This document shows positions 1 to 6,170 of a DNA stretch of 18,810 nt, in pieces. The notes beneath the pieces were generated by a model, which ran no database searches, had not been told where the DNA came from, and saw nothing but the letters and a program-made list of their open reading frames with translations. The DNA lies in contig NZ_PUJW01000039.1 in the NCBI RefSeq assembly GCF_011189575.1, forward strand, positions 1-18,810, in the 5' to 3' direction. A program made the translations under genes and the position numbers. The number at the start of each line of letters is the position of its first letter. The first letter of the stretch is position 1. This stretch comes from Photorhabdus cinerea. GTDB taxonomy: Bacteria; Pseudomonadota; Gammaproteobacteria; Enterobacterales; Enterobacteriaceae.

Positions 1-170
1 GGTGAGAGTGAAATAATCCCTGATAGCGGGGTCTTCCAATCTGGGGCTGGCTGCATTAACCAAGCCGGAGGGGGAACCGGCTTCGCCCTGACTACAGGTT
101 GCCGCGATACGCAACCGGCGACGACCATTGACAACATCATTGCGAAGAACGTCGATTTCAGATTTGGCAT
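1..170 (-). CDS. Rz1: Rz1-like outer-membrane spanin lipoprotein, nested in Rz, partial
   Basis: Seen: in the +1 frame inside Rz, an ATG at 170 opens a frame that starts MPNLKSTFFAMMLSMVVAGC. This is a lipoprotein signal peptide with a basic N-terminus, a hydrophobic core and a lipobox ending in Cys20. The mature part is short and proline-rich (KPVPPPAW, then QPAPDWKTP), as in known Rz1 proteins. The frame is still open at the left edge (56 codons visible). Known: Rz1 is the outer-membrane partner of Rz and is usually encoded entirely within it. It has no separate ribosome site as strong as that of Rz, which is usual for nested Rz1. The lipobox plus proline-rich tail makes the call firm despite the truncation. 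Confidence 0.85.
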   Translation of the reverse strand, partial: MPNLKSTFFAMMLSMVVAGCVSRQPVVRAKPVPPPAWLMQPAPDWKTPLSGIISLS

Positions 171-381
171 TGGCAAGTTCCTGTGTGTGCTTCACATCCA
201 ATTCGTTCAACATGGTAATGTGTGAGTTCTGATAGTCGATAGTGTCTGTGAGTTGCTGAATGTCTTCTTGCTGCTGCTTTGTAACATGACGTTCTCTCTG
301 TAACGCAGAGTGATAGTAATACGCTGTCAGTGAAATAACGATTAGTGCGAGTATCGTGTAGTAATGAGCATTGAATTTCAT
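1..381 (-). CDS. Rz: Rz-like inner-membrane spanin (i-spanin), 3' end outside window
   Basis: Seen: an open frame from the ATG at 381 that runs off the left edge after 127 codons. The N-terminus (residues 5-22, HYYTILALIVISLTAYYY) is one membrane anchor. A charged, probably coiled-coil stretch follows (QQQEDIQQLTDTIDYQ, then ELANAKSEIDVLRNDV), then GRRRLRIAATC, a block typical of lambdoid Rz proteins. Known: Rz spans the periplasm from the inner membrane and, with the Rz1 lipoprotein, fuses inner and outer membranes in the last step of lysis. Context: its ATG overlaps the stop of the upstream membrane-protein gene (ATGA), at the end of the holin-endolysin cassette, and Rz1 is nested in it. 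Lambda Rz is 153 residues, so about 25 codons probably lie outside. Confidence 0.9.
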   Translation of the reverse strand, partial: MKFNAHYYTILALIVISLTAYYYHSALQRERHVTKQQQEDIQQLTDTIDYQNSHITMLNELDVKHTQELANAKSEIDVLRNDVVNGRRRLRIAATCSQGEAGSPSGLVNAASPRLEDPAIRDYFTLT

Positions 382-602
382 GACCGTCTGCCAACAAATT
401 GATTGTATTTCTCGTTTAAAAAACCGAATCCAAAAACAATTGGCATCAAAATAACAAACAGCGGCCACATGAGTGACATAAACATAATTAACCCAAAACT
501 TTCCGGGTCATTAGATCGTTTTTCTATCAATGTAAAAATAATCAATGCCGCAATCACACCGAGAAAATAAATGACTGGAACCAGAATCTGAATAATGCTC
601 AT
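378..602 (-). CDS. Small two-helix membrane protein in the lysis cassette
   Basis: Not recognised as a named family. The 74-residue product has two hydrophobic segments: about residues 5-26 (ILVPVIYFLGVIAALIIF) and about 37-63 (LIMFMSLMWPLFVILMPIVF), separated by a charged loop (EKRSNDPES), with a short polar tail. I chose the ATG at 602 over the GTG one codon upstream because AAGGA lies 8 bases before it. It starts 11 bases after the endolysin stop and its own stop overlaps the Rz start (ATGA), so it is translated with the lysis genes. A second holin, an antiholin or a lysis accessory protein is possible from position and topology. This is inference only. Confidence 0.7.
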   Translation of the reverse strand: MSIIQILVPVIYFLGVIAALIIFTLIEKRSNDPESFGLIMFMSLMWPLFVILMPIVFGFGFLNEKYNQFVGRRS

Positions 603-613
603 CACTCAATTCC

Positions 614-1033
614 TTATAGCAACTCAAACGCCCGTTCGAACGTCTCCGGTGAATAGGGTTGCTGATTTGCGTTCTCCATCTTGATAATACCTTCAGCTAA
701 AGCGAACAAGGTTATCTTGTCTTGGGTAGATATACGCTCATCCGCAGAGACGCCCACCTTCTTAGCCGCAAACTGAATATAATTTTCCGTATTATTCTCG
801 TGGGGCGGTGCGTAACGATTGATAATCTCTCTGACTGTATTCAGTTTGTGCTTGCGTTGGTAGTTTTGCAGCAATTTGAACAACGCCCGGATACCATACT
901 CCGGCGACTCAAACCGGCAGAACCGAGGTTCAATCGTTGGATCAAGAGGTAATTGACCGAGCCAGTCGTTGAAACGGTTATAGTCAATATTGCCGGGATT
1001 ATTGTTTCGTATGCCCCTGCTTATTATACTCAT
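614..1033 (-). CDS. Endolysin-like protein (GIRNNNPGNI family)
   Basis: The 139-residue protein begins SRGIRNNNPGNIDYN, the hallmark of a phage peptidoglycan-hydrolase/virion-protein family often annotated as a structural protein. The family is believed to have a lysozyme-like or transglycosylase fold. A conserved block follows (FESPEYGIRALFKLL, then INRYAPPHENNTENYI). Position supports an endolysin: directly behind a lambda-type holin with an ATGA overlap (holin stop 1030-1032, ATG 1031-1033) and before the spanins. A GGGG ribosome site lies 8 bases upstream. There is no signal peptide, so export would need the holin. I cannot name the catalytic residues. A virion-associated hydrolase is the alternative, but the cassette argues for the lysis role. 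Confidence 0.82.
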   Translation of the reverse strand: MSIISRGIRNNNPGNIDYNRFNDWLGQLPLDPTIEPRFCRFESPEYGIRALFKLLQNYQRKHKLNTVREIINRYAPPHENNTENYIQFAAKKVGVSADERISTQDKITLFALAEGIIKMENANQQPYSPETFERAFELL

Positions 1034-1356
1034 TCTTTTATCCCCGCTTTATTACGCAAAGTCCCGCGCATTAATTGGCCGAAAAAATCCGTTCCCAGAT
1101 AGCCAATAATCACGCTGCCGATATAAGCCAGATCCGTACTCAGATTTAAGAAGACGAGCAAGTCACGAATAAACCATGCAATAAGTGCACACATCAGCGC
1201 GTCAATCATCGTCTTCCAGAACTTACCGCCGTTATATCGGCCTCTGAGGTAAGCCATTGTTGCAGCCAGTGCCGCCCCTAAACCTTGTTCTTTGACTGAT
1301 AACAGCCATAACCATAGCTGCATCCAGATGTCAGGCTGCTTGTCCATGAGTTTCAT
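1030..1356 (-). CDS. S: Lambda S-type holin (class I)
   Basis: Forms inner-membrane lesions that release the endolysin and time lysis. The 108-residue product closely resembles lambda S: KEQGLGAALAATMAYLRGRY, then IDALMCALIAWFIRDLL, then LAYIGSVIIGYLGTD, corresponding to three membrane helices (about residues 19-36, 45-61 and 69-86). The C-terminus is charged (RNKAGIKE). The ATG at 1356 is preferred over an in-frame ATG at 1368 because GGGGGTGG ends just before it. A further in-frame ATG at 1347 gives MKLM, resembling the lambda S107/S105 pair (MKM), so an antiholin/holin dual start is plausible. First gene of the lysis cassette. Confidence 0.93.
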   Translation of the reverse strand: MKLMDKQPDIWMQLWLWLLSVKEQGLGAALAATMAYLRGRYNGGKFWKTMIDALMCALIAWFIRDLLVFLNLSTDLAYIGSVIIGYLGTDFFGQLMRGTLRNKAGIKE

Positions 1357-1363
1357 ATCCACC

Positions 1364-1376
1364 CCCATAAAATGGG
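1364..1376 (-). promoter_or_regulatory. Hairpin over the holin translation start (sdi-like)
   Basis: CCCAT and ATGGG flank a 3-base loop just upstream of the holin ribosome site. The stem buries an in-frame upstream ATG (1368) and shares its G-run with the Shine-Dalgarno sequence. Lambda S has an upstream stem-loop (sdi) that sets the ratio of antiholin to holin starts. A similar role here is inferred. Confidence 0.45.
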
Positions 1377-1473
1377 CGTCCGTGGGGTGAACTATGTTAC
1401 CCCTGTGAGTTGTAGTTAATTAAAGACGCCAACCGCAACAAAGATTGGAGTGTTGAGACGTTGCGGCGGCGAA

Positions 1474-1496
1474 ATGAAAAACCCGCCGAAGCGGGT
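1474..1496 (-). terminator. Rho-independent terminator after the P63C gene
   Basis: Read on the minus strand: ACCCGC, loop TTCG, GCGGGT, then TTTTTCATTTC. A six-pair GC-rich stem with a stable UUCG loop and a U-rich tail, 30 bases past the P63C stop and about 110 bases before the holin. It isolates the lysis genes from P63C transcription. Late transcripts from PR' would have to read through it under Q control. Confidence 0.85.
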
Positions 1497-1526
1497 CGTG
1501 ATGCTGATAAAGCGCCAAGGGCTAGG

Positions 1527-2480
1527 TTACTCTTTATTCATTCCATCATCTTGTTCTGTTTCTAAAATTAATTTCGGATGAACGGTGTCAACTAAGTCAT
1601 AAAATTGCTCAGGGGTTTTTGATATTTTAAGCAAAGTGACAATAGATGCTAAGTGCTCTCTGAGTTTTGGGTGCCCAATATCATCAGTTAGCCACTGGTG
1701 TAATTTTGCTTTTCTCTCTGATTGAGAAGCCGCTTTTTTTAATTCAGGTAATAAATCGGGGGCTAGTCGGCTATAAACAACGTTGTTTGTGACGGTGCCA
1801 ATGAAGCTTGGTCTCCAGTTCTTCTTTCCCGCAGGAGGGTAATCAAGACCGTAAATTCTGAAAAGCCCTTCGTAATAATCTACTGGGAAAGTGCTTACCC
1901 AAGGTTTCAGTTCCTTAGCTACAAATGCTTCTAAAATTTTAGCCAGAGCATCACGTTCTCGATCTCTTTGATAACCAGTAGCTTCATCAACAAGTGCTAT
2001 TGCTCCAACCCTTGCAAGCGCTTTATAAAGTGCATTGGCTTTTATAGCTGTATTAATATGATTTCTTTGTTTTAATACACCCGCTTTATCCGCCTCTATC
2101 CATACCTCACATATCGCAGGTAAAAGTGTGACATCAACACCGTAAGCAGCACCACCTCCCGTTCTATAAACAATTGGCTCTGCTAATTCTCTCCTTAAAT
2201 CATCTGGAATGAACTCATCTAATTCGCCAGCTTGAAGAACGTAAGGAAGTTGTCCGGGTCTTCCATTTGGAATCCATCTAGGCATTTTGGAGCCAATGGA
2301 AACACCAAACGTTTCAGCAAGTCCCCCAGTACCCTGCATAGAAATAACCCTTTTGCCATCGGGCAGTACGGCACATTGAACACCATTTGCTGCCATTACC
2401 CCAGTATGAGTGGCTTTTGGTGCTCCACGGATAATAGCGGACATAGCTGATGCTTTACGTGCTCTTTCTTTTGTGTTCAT
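1527..2480 (-). CDS. P63C domain-containing protein (accessory gene)
   Basis: A 317-residue soluble protein of the P63C-domain family, known from phages and bacteria but without a settled function. Recognised from AVLPDGKRVISMQGTGG near the start and from the C-terminal block PWVSTFPVDYYEGLFRIYGL, then FIGTVTNNVVYSRLAPDLLP and HQWLTDDIGHPKLREHL. The start at 2480 has AAAGGT 8 bases upstream. It has its own promoter and palindromic operators upstream and its own terminator downstream, so it is an independent unit (a moron) placed between Q and the holin rather than part of the lysis operon. Such units are often expressed in the lysogen. A defence or host-modifying role is possible but not shown by the sequence. 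Confidence 0.85.
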   Translation of the reverse strand: MNTKERARKASAMSAIIRGAPKATHTGVMAANGVQCAVLPDGKRVISMQGTGGLAETFGVSIGSKMPRWIPNGRPGQLPYVLQAGELDEFIPDDLRRELAEPIVYRTGGGAAYGVDVTLLPAICEVWIEADKAGVLKQRNHINTAIKANALYKALARVGAIALVDEATGYQRDRERDALAKILEAFVAKELKPWVSTFPVDYYEGLFRIYGLDYPPAGKKNWRPSFIGTVTNNVVYSRLAPDLLPELKKAASQSERKAKLHQWLTDDIGHPKLREHLASIVTLLKISKTPEQFYDLVDTVHPKLILETEQDDGMNKE

Positions 2481-2533
2481 AAAGCGACCTTTTTTTATTA
2501 GTTGAGGCCATATTAGCTTAATGAAAAATAAAC

Positions 2534-2580
2534 ATCAAATTATAGCTAAAAATAAAATTAGCTATAAACAATATCATTTT
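2534..2580 (-). promoter_or_regulatory. Promoter and paired operator of the P63C gene
   Basis: A perfect inverted repeat, TATAGCTAA - 8 bases - TTAGCTATA (2541-2566), overlaps a consensus -10 (TATAAT on the minus strand). A weak -35 (TTTATA) lies 18 bases upstream. A repressor on the repeat would cover the promoter. Which protein binds is unknown. Confidence 0.55.
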
Positions 2581-2810
2581 ATAAAAAAAATATTTAAATC
2601 ATATGGTTAAATTCATTTAACTCTTAGCAAAAATCTATTTTAGCTAAAAAGTACGCCAATGTTTTGTTTAGCTATATTATTGGATCTTTTGGTCATTTTT
2701 TTAATAAAAACACACCGATATGTAACGCAATCATCGCCGAGGTTGTGTCTAGTATTTTTCATCTTCATGTTCCACCCCCGTTGGGGATTAAGATCCCGTT
2801 CAACGGGCGT

Positions 2811-2841
2811 GAAAAGAAAAAGGCCACACCAAAGTGTGACC
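2811..2841 (-). terminator. Rho-independent terminator, minus strand
   Basis: On the minus strand GGTCACAC pairs with GTGTGGCC (one G-U) around loop TTTG, followed by TTTTTCTTTT. It would stop leftward transcripts before the P63C promoter. It is the third terminator met by transcription from PR'. Confidence 0.75.
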
Positions 2842-2934
2842 GTAAATTGATGCCAGAATAAGCGACTGGCGGCACATGCCCCTATCTGCTATCGTTAAAT
2901 CGCCAAAAGTAACCATGCAAACGAGGAAAATTAG

Positions 2935-3099
2935 ATGGGAAAAGTAATCAAAACAAATAAGTTTATAGGTGACAGTATGCCACCTGGACTTGCCAGAAAA
3001 ATATACGAGCAAGCCAAACAGCAACCACAACAATCACCAAATAAACCAAATGAACAATCTCCTGCTTCTTCGAGTGGAGGTTCTAGTAAAAACCAGTAA
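2935..3099 (+). CDS. Small hydrophilic protein, 54 residues, paired with a membrane protein
   Basis: Not recognised. ATG at 2935 with a GAGG ribosome site 8 bases upstream. The sequence splits into a basic N-terminal half (MGKVIKTNKF, then PPGLARKIYEQAKQQ) and a low-complexity tail rich in Gln, Pro, Ser and Asn, ending SSSGGSSKNQ. There is no membrane segment. It is followed after 16 bases by a membrane-protein gene, and both run against the surrounding late genes. The pair therefore looks like a two-gene accessory cassette. A regulator, antitoxin or partner of the membrane protein is possible but not supported by a motif. Confidence 0.65.
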   Translation: MGKVIKTNKFIGDSMPPGLARKIYEQAKQQPQQSPNKPNEQSPASSSGGSSKNQ

Positions 3100-3115
3100 A
3101 AAATAAGGATAATTT

Positions 3116-3562
3116 ATGAGCCGAGAAAACCTGCTATATCTAATCTACTATTCATACCAGCTTCACATGATGTTTAGTGTATTACTCGGTAGAATAGATA
3201 AAGTACTTTCATTTTTTCTACTCTTACTCGGCTCGTCCGTTATTGGTAACCTTGGGAATCAGGTCATTATCGGTATTGCAATAGCAGCCATTACTGCGCT
3301 TAGGATGGCATTTTCATTTGAGAAAACAGCCGAATCAGCCAGAAAACAATCTATACGCTATCTAAACCTATATACCATTCACGCTCTTACTGCTCCTGAA
3401 CAGGAGTTAGCAAACTATGTTTCCGACATGCAAAATGACGATCATATTGTTTGGAGTCCTTTAGTTAATCCGGCAGACATAATCACAAGAAAACATCTTG
3501 GTGAGCCAGTAGACATAAAACTTACCCGTTGGGAAAGATTTATGTCATGCATAGCCAGATAG
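3116..3562 (+). CDS. Two-helix membrane protein of the accessory cassette
   Basis: The 148-residue product has two close hydrophobic segments: about residues 29-47 (VLSFFLLLLGSSVIGNLGN) and 50-66 (VIIGIAIAAITALRMAF). A helical, charged soluble region follows (FEKTAESARKQSIRYLNLY) and a polar C-terminal domain with WSPLVNPADI. Two helices plus a cytosolic helical tail are reminiscent of SLATT-type membrane effectors, but I cannot assign that family. A ribosome site (AAGGATAATTT) precedes the ATG. Genes like this between Q and the holin are usually lysogenic-conversion or exclusion genes. The role here is unknown. Confidence 0.72.
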   Translation: MSRENLLYLIYYSYQLHMMFSVLLGRIDKVLSFFLLLLGSSVIGNLGNQVIIGIAIAAITALRMAFSFEKTAESARKQSIRYLNLYTIHALTAPEQELANYVSDMQNDDHIVWSPLVNPADIITRKHLGEPVDIKLTRWERFMSCIAR

Positions 3563-3585
3563 TGAATAAACCATTCTGTTTATTC

Positions 3586-3613
3586 AAATAAAAAGGCTAC
3601 GCATTGCGTAGCC
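3586..3613 (-). terminator. Strong Rho-independent terminator, minus strand
   Basis: On the minus strand GGCTACGC pairs perfectly with GCGTAGCC around a 3-base loop, followed by TTTTTATTT. It is the second terminator downstream of PR' and also protects the plus-strand pair from antisense transcription. A weaker stem (GAATAAA/TTTATTC, 3563-3585) sits next to it, just past the stop of the membrane protein. Confidence 0.85.
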
Positions 3614-3689
3614 CGGAATTGATGCCACATCAGCCATTAGACAGACTGAAACTTTTATCTGAGAACGGGGGATGTGGGCTTTATATATG

Positions 3690-3711
3690 AAAAAACCCCG
3701 AGGAAACGAGG
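3690..3711 (-). terminator. tR'-like terminator downstream of PR'
   Basis: On the minus strand CCTCG pairs with CGGGG, followed by TTTTTT. It lies about 50-60 bases after the predicted PR' start, so without Q the promoter would make only a short RNA comparable to, but shorter than, lambda 6S RNA. Confidence 0.75.
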
Positions 3712-3743
3712 CTTAGGATTCTTTTGCTTTCAACGAAGTGCAA

Positions 3744-3790
3744 TAACCCATCGTTGGGATAACGATAGGCCATTTTTCCGAAATCGTCAA
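3744..3790 (-). promoter_or_regulatory. Late promoter PR' with Q-dependent pause element
   Basis: On the minus strand: TTGACG (-35, 3785-3790), a 17-base spacer, TATCGT (-10, 3762-3767), then CAACGATGGGTTA. That last block matches the initially transcribed pause sequence of lambda pR' (CAACGATGGGTTA) and has the same distance from the -10. In lambda, sigma-dependent pausing here lets Q load. It lies directly downstream of Q, as in lambda. Confidence 0.88.
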
Positions 3791-3814
3791 TATATATTTT
3801 TCACAAAATAACAA

Positions 3815-4630
3815 TTAAAAAGAAATAAATTCTCTCTTTGTTAATTCTGATAAAATATAATCAGCACATTCCTCCTCTTTAAAGCATTCACTTACTAACC
3901 GTTCAAACAATGGTTGATATTTGTCATAGCAGGTTGTTTTAGATATCCCTGTTAGTGGCTTTATTACTTCAAAGACTTCTGTAAATTTCAGTCTTGAATA
4001 TCCACGCCCTGAGCATTTAGGACATACTTTGTAAATCGGTACACTTTGCAACTTGGTCTGCTTTTCATCCAGAACTTGCCCACGTCCATTACAGCGACAA
4101 GAATGACTCACAGTACCCTTCCCTTTGCAAGACCTGCAAAGCACTCTACATGTTTCTTCTACCTCCCGAATTGAGGTAATAAAACGCTTAGGTTTTATGT
4201 TTAATGCCTTAGCAAGCATTCCTTCACTACTTCCGTATTTTGTAGTGAACTTACGAACGGAGATAAACCCACCTTCACAATCAGAACACGGCTTCTTGCT
4301 GGCGGCACTTCTCGCATAATCCTGAAATGCATAATTTGCGAGTAATTGCAGAACATTTTGCTTAACATTCTCATCAAGCTTATCAATGGCACTGTGTTTG
4401 TGAACCTGAGTCAGTGCATATTGATAGAGACTCTCCACCGCTTCATCTGAGCTATTGATCCCCTGTTTCGCCAAAAACAGTTCAATACCAAGCCTCGCTT
4501 TTGCGGACGCCAACCCTAGCGCGGCCATCACATCGGTAATTGAGAATGAATCAGTAGCAGTTGCGGCTGGAGAGTCACTAAACATGATCCCTTTGGGTGA
4601 AAAATACTTCGGTAGTAATTCAAGGTTCAT
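3815..4630 (-). CDS. Q: Lambda-type late antiterminator Q
   Basis: Loads onto RNA polymerase paused at PR' and lets it pass the late terminators. Clear similarity to lambda Q at both ends: N-terminus MNLELLPKYFSPK, then SDSPAATATDS and TDVMAALGLA; C-terminus CPKCSGRGYSR, then ECFKEEECADYIL. Start set at 4630 (AGAGGTGG 5-7 bases upstream), not the longer frame from 4660. It has 271 residues against 207 in lambda. The zinc-binding middle carries four cysteine motifs (CSDCEGG, CRSCKGKG, CRCNGRG, CPKCSGRG) of DnaJ type, where lambda Q has two, so this Q has an enlarged zinc module. Its ATG overlaps the stop of the preceding small gene. Confidence 0.93.
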   Translation of the reverse strand: MNLELLPKYFSPKGIMFSDSPAATATDSFSITDVMAALGLASAKARLGIELFLAKQGINSSDEAVESLYQYALTQVHKHSAIDKLDENVKQNVLQLLANYAFQDYARSAASKKPCSDCEGGFISVRKFTTKYGSSEGMLAKALNIKPKRFITSIREVEETCRVLCRSCKGKGTVSHSCRCNGRGQVLDEKQTKLQSVPIYKVCPKCSGRGYSRLKFTEVFEVIKPLTGISKTTCYDKYQPLFERLVSECFKEEECADYILSELTKREFISF

Positions 4631-4833
4631 TTTCCCACCTCTAATAAAACTGAATGACATTTGTCATACTTAGTTGAAAACATGACTGAGTGTTTTTTGC
4701 CCCTGACTCTCCGATCATGAATAACTTTCAGTGAACCATATTTGCATTGCAAAACAGCAAATGACCTGCCTGTGATTCCACTTCTGAAGCGAGCATCTTC
4801 TATCGCTGCTTCAATATCAGTGAAGATTGTCAT
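4627..4833 (-). CDS. Small hypothetical protein between ninG and Q
   Basis: Not recognised. A 68-residue basic protein beginning MTIFTDIEAAIEDARFRSGI, with RSFAVLQ and LKVIHDRRVRGKKH further on. It is probably a small alpha/beta fold; no cysteine motif or membrane segment. It is tightly coupled on both sides: its ATG lies inside the end of ninG (17-base overlap) with AGGAG 8 bases upstream, and its stop overlaps the Q start. The position corresponds to the last nin genes of lambdoid phages, which vary from phage to phage. Confidence 0.75.
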   Translation of the reverse strand: MTIFTDIEAAIEDARFRSGITGRSFAVLQCKYGSLKVIHDRRVRGKKHSVMFSTKYDKCHSVLLEVGK

Positions 4834-5416
4834 TGCTTAAGCTCCTGAGCTTCTCTTTGTAGTAATCGCGGATCTGCTCGTAATCATCACGTTTCCATTT
4901 CGGCAAAGCATGATGAGACATCAATCTGTTGAATCGCTCTTGCCCAATTTTCTCAATCAGACAAGGTTTATAATTAATTATATTTCCCGATAAGTGATTA
5001 TTACAGGGGGCGCATTGCTTATGAACATTATCTTCATCAAATCTCAATTCTGGATGAGCTTTAATTGTTAGATAATGCCCTGCGTGATATTGCCCATTAT
5101 GAAATCTCCCACAACTAATACATGGCTGGTACTTATCTCTTTCTCTGATAAATGCATTAAACGCCTGCTGTGCCTGATTTCTAAAATAAGAGAGTGGCTT
5201 TACTGCTAACTTGCGTGCTTTAAGTTTATCTTTTTTCTCTGCTAATTCTTGTTGCTGTTTCTTTTTAAGTTCCCGCTCTGCTTTATCTCTGTCTCTATTC
5301 CGCTTCTTAATTGCTAATTCCGCGCCATGTTCTGGATTACACCAATAAATATTCGAATACTTTGGCATAAACCATTCGCAACATATTTTACACTTTCTCC
5401 TCACCGGCTTTTTCAT
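4817..5416 (-). CDS. ninG: NinG (Rap) recombination protein
   Basis: Rap is a structure-specific DNA endonuclease that cuts branched recombination intermediates in lambda. This 199-residue protein (lambda 204) has the family layout: N-terminal zinc site (CKICCEWFMP, then YWCNPEHG), a long Lys/Glu coiled stretch (residues about 35-68, ERELKKKQQQELAEKKDK), then PLSYFRNQAQQAFNAFIRERD. The C-terminal Cys/His centre follows (CISCGRFHNGQYHAGHYLT, then CAPCNNHLSGN). Its ribosome site GGAG is provided by the end of the 32-codon gene upstream. The linkage ninB - small gene - ninG - small gene - Q is a recognisable nin region. Confidence 0.93.
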   Translation of the reverse strand: MKKPVRRKCKICCEWFMPKYSNIYWCNPEHGAELAIKKRNRDRDKAERELKKKQQQELAEKKDKLKARKLAVKPLSYFRNQAQQAFNAFIRERDKYQPCISCGRFHNGQYHAGHYLTIKAHPELRFDEDNVHKQCAPCNNHLSGNIINYKPCLIEKIGQERFNRLMSHHALPKWKRDDYEQIRDYYKEKLRSLSNDNLH

Positions 5417-5427
5417 TATTCCAGCTC

Positions 5428-5526
5428 CTAGATTTCTTGAATTTCAGATAATCCTATAATTTCAGGCGTGGTGAATAGACCAACCTCTAAATCACCGTCT
5501 ATCATTCTGATTATCCAGTCTTTCAT
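5428..5526 (-). CDS. Tiny nin-region protein, 32 residues
   Basis: A frame of 32 codons starting MKDWIIRMIDGDLEVGLFTT and ending ISLSEIQEI-like (actual end GLSEIQEI). Its ATG overlaps the ninB stop (TAATG), with AGGAG 11 bases before it, and its stop region supplies the ribosome site of ninG (TAGGAGC). It fills the whole space between ninB and ninG, so it is probably a real translated gene. Tiny genes are normal in nin regions. No function can be read from the sequence. Confidence 0.6.
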   Translation of the reverse strand: MKDWIIRMIDGDLEVGLFTTPEIIGLSEIQEI

Positions 5527-5969
5527 TATTTATCTTGCTCCTGTTTTAATTTCATATATTCGCTATTTGCCGGGATAGTCACGAAACAACCAATACTCAC
5601 AGCCCATTGCTCAACTCTTTCCATAAACTGAAACATATCCCCTGTGTCGAGTTTTGATGTCCGCTTAAGCGTCCTGACACGCTCTGTAAGCTGCGTAGTG
5701 ACATCCATTATCTCGATAACTTCATAGCCTAGGAATGTGTGTTTCAACATTTCCTTAACTTCTTCCAGTGAATATTTAGCGCCATTAGCACACAAATAAC
5801 GACTTATCTCACCAAACCACAAATGTGCCGTGGCATTTTGAGATAATGAGCGTTTATTTTTCCAAGGTTTAATGATAATTCGATGCGGTTGTTTCGTTTG
5901 AAGTGTTTCTTTCAATATTTCCCATGCCTGAGATTTATTTGATTCATGAAAACAAAAATCAGCTTCCAT
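5526..5969 (-). CDS. ninB: NinB (Orf) recombination mediator
   Basis: NinB/Orf of lambda binds single-stranded DNA and SSB and can replace RecFOR functions in phage recombination. The 147-residue product (lambda 146) shows the family signature: KPWKNKRSLSQNATAHLWFG, then FLGYEVIEIMD, RTLKRTSKLDTGDMFQFMER and ERVEQWA. The ATG directly follows the stop of the upstream zinc-ribbon gene (TAAATG), with GGGG four bases before it, so translation is coupled. Confidence 0.93.
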   Translation of the reverse strand: MEADFCFHESNKSQAWEILKETLQTKQPHRIIIKPWKNKRSLSQNATAHLWFGEISRYLCANGAKYSLEEVKEMLKHTFLGYEVIEIMDVTTQLTERVRTLKRTSKLDTGDMFQFMERVEQWAVSIGCFVTIPANSEYMKLKQEQDK

Positions 5970-6170
5970 TTATCCCCCATTATTTACTTTCTTATTCCAT
6001 GCGATCTCTGATTCTTCTAGCGTTGGATATGATTGGCTTTCATTTTGACAGCGACGGCATTTGTGATAATGCCACCTGCCTTTACTTTCATCGTTATAAT
6101 CACGCAGCACCCAGCAATTGATAGCTTTACCGCCACATTTACATGGTAGAAATGTTCTTTCTTCACTCAT
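5970..6170 (-). CDS. Lar-like zinc-ribbon protein, copy 2
   Basis: A 66-residue protein with CKCGG near the start, HKCRRCQNES in the middle and the ending LEESEIAWNKKVNNGG. The arrangement (two CxC/CxxC pairs and a terminal AWNxRxN helix) is that of the Lar restriction-alleviation family, which in Rac prophage modulates type I restriction-modification. It is a diverged tandem copy of the next gene: both end AWNK(K/R)VNN and the DNA around the two ends is also alike. Its ATG overlaps the end of copy 1. The first pair is CxC rather than CxxC. The restriction-related role is inferred from the family. Confidence 0.75.
   Translation of the reverse strand: MSEERTFLPCKCGGKAINCWVLRDYNDESKGRWHYHKCRRCQNESQSYPTLEESEIAWNKKVNNGG

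Larger units (their letters stand above)
2481..2934. promoter_or_regulatory. Divergent 454-base regulatory region between the P63C gene and the plus-strand pair
   Basis: The left half is strongly AT-rich and holds four exact TAGCTA palindromes (2543-2548, 2560-2565, 2641-2646 and 2669-2674, each within a base or so), plus near matches at about 2513 and 2624. The right half holds small hairpins (CCCCGTTGGGG at 2776-2786, CCCGTTCAACGGG at 2795-2807) and a minus-strand terminator. I see no convincing gene; the two overlapping frames at 2659-2861 have no good ribosome site and look like chance. Position suggests shared control of the divergent genes. Confidence 0.5.

Noticed and set aside
158..397. 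Minus-strand frame of 79 codons in the spanin region
   Set aside because: It uses the third frame over Rz, which with Rz1 explains the DNA; composition is unlike a protein.
1421..1470. Hairpin CCGCAAC/GTTGCGG between P63C and holin
   Set aside because: The stem has a 20-base loop and no U-tail, so neither a terminator nor a clear regulatory element; may be chance.
2659..2861. Two overlapping plus-strand frames in the accessory intergenic region
   Set aside because: No ribosome sites, and they run through operator repeats and a terminator hairpin.
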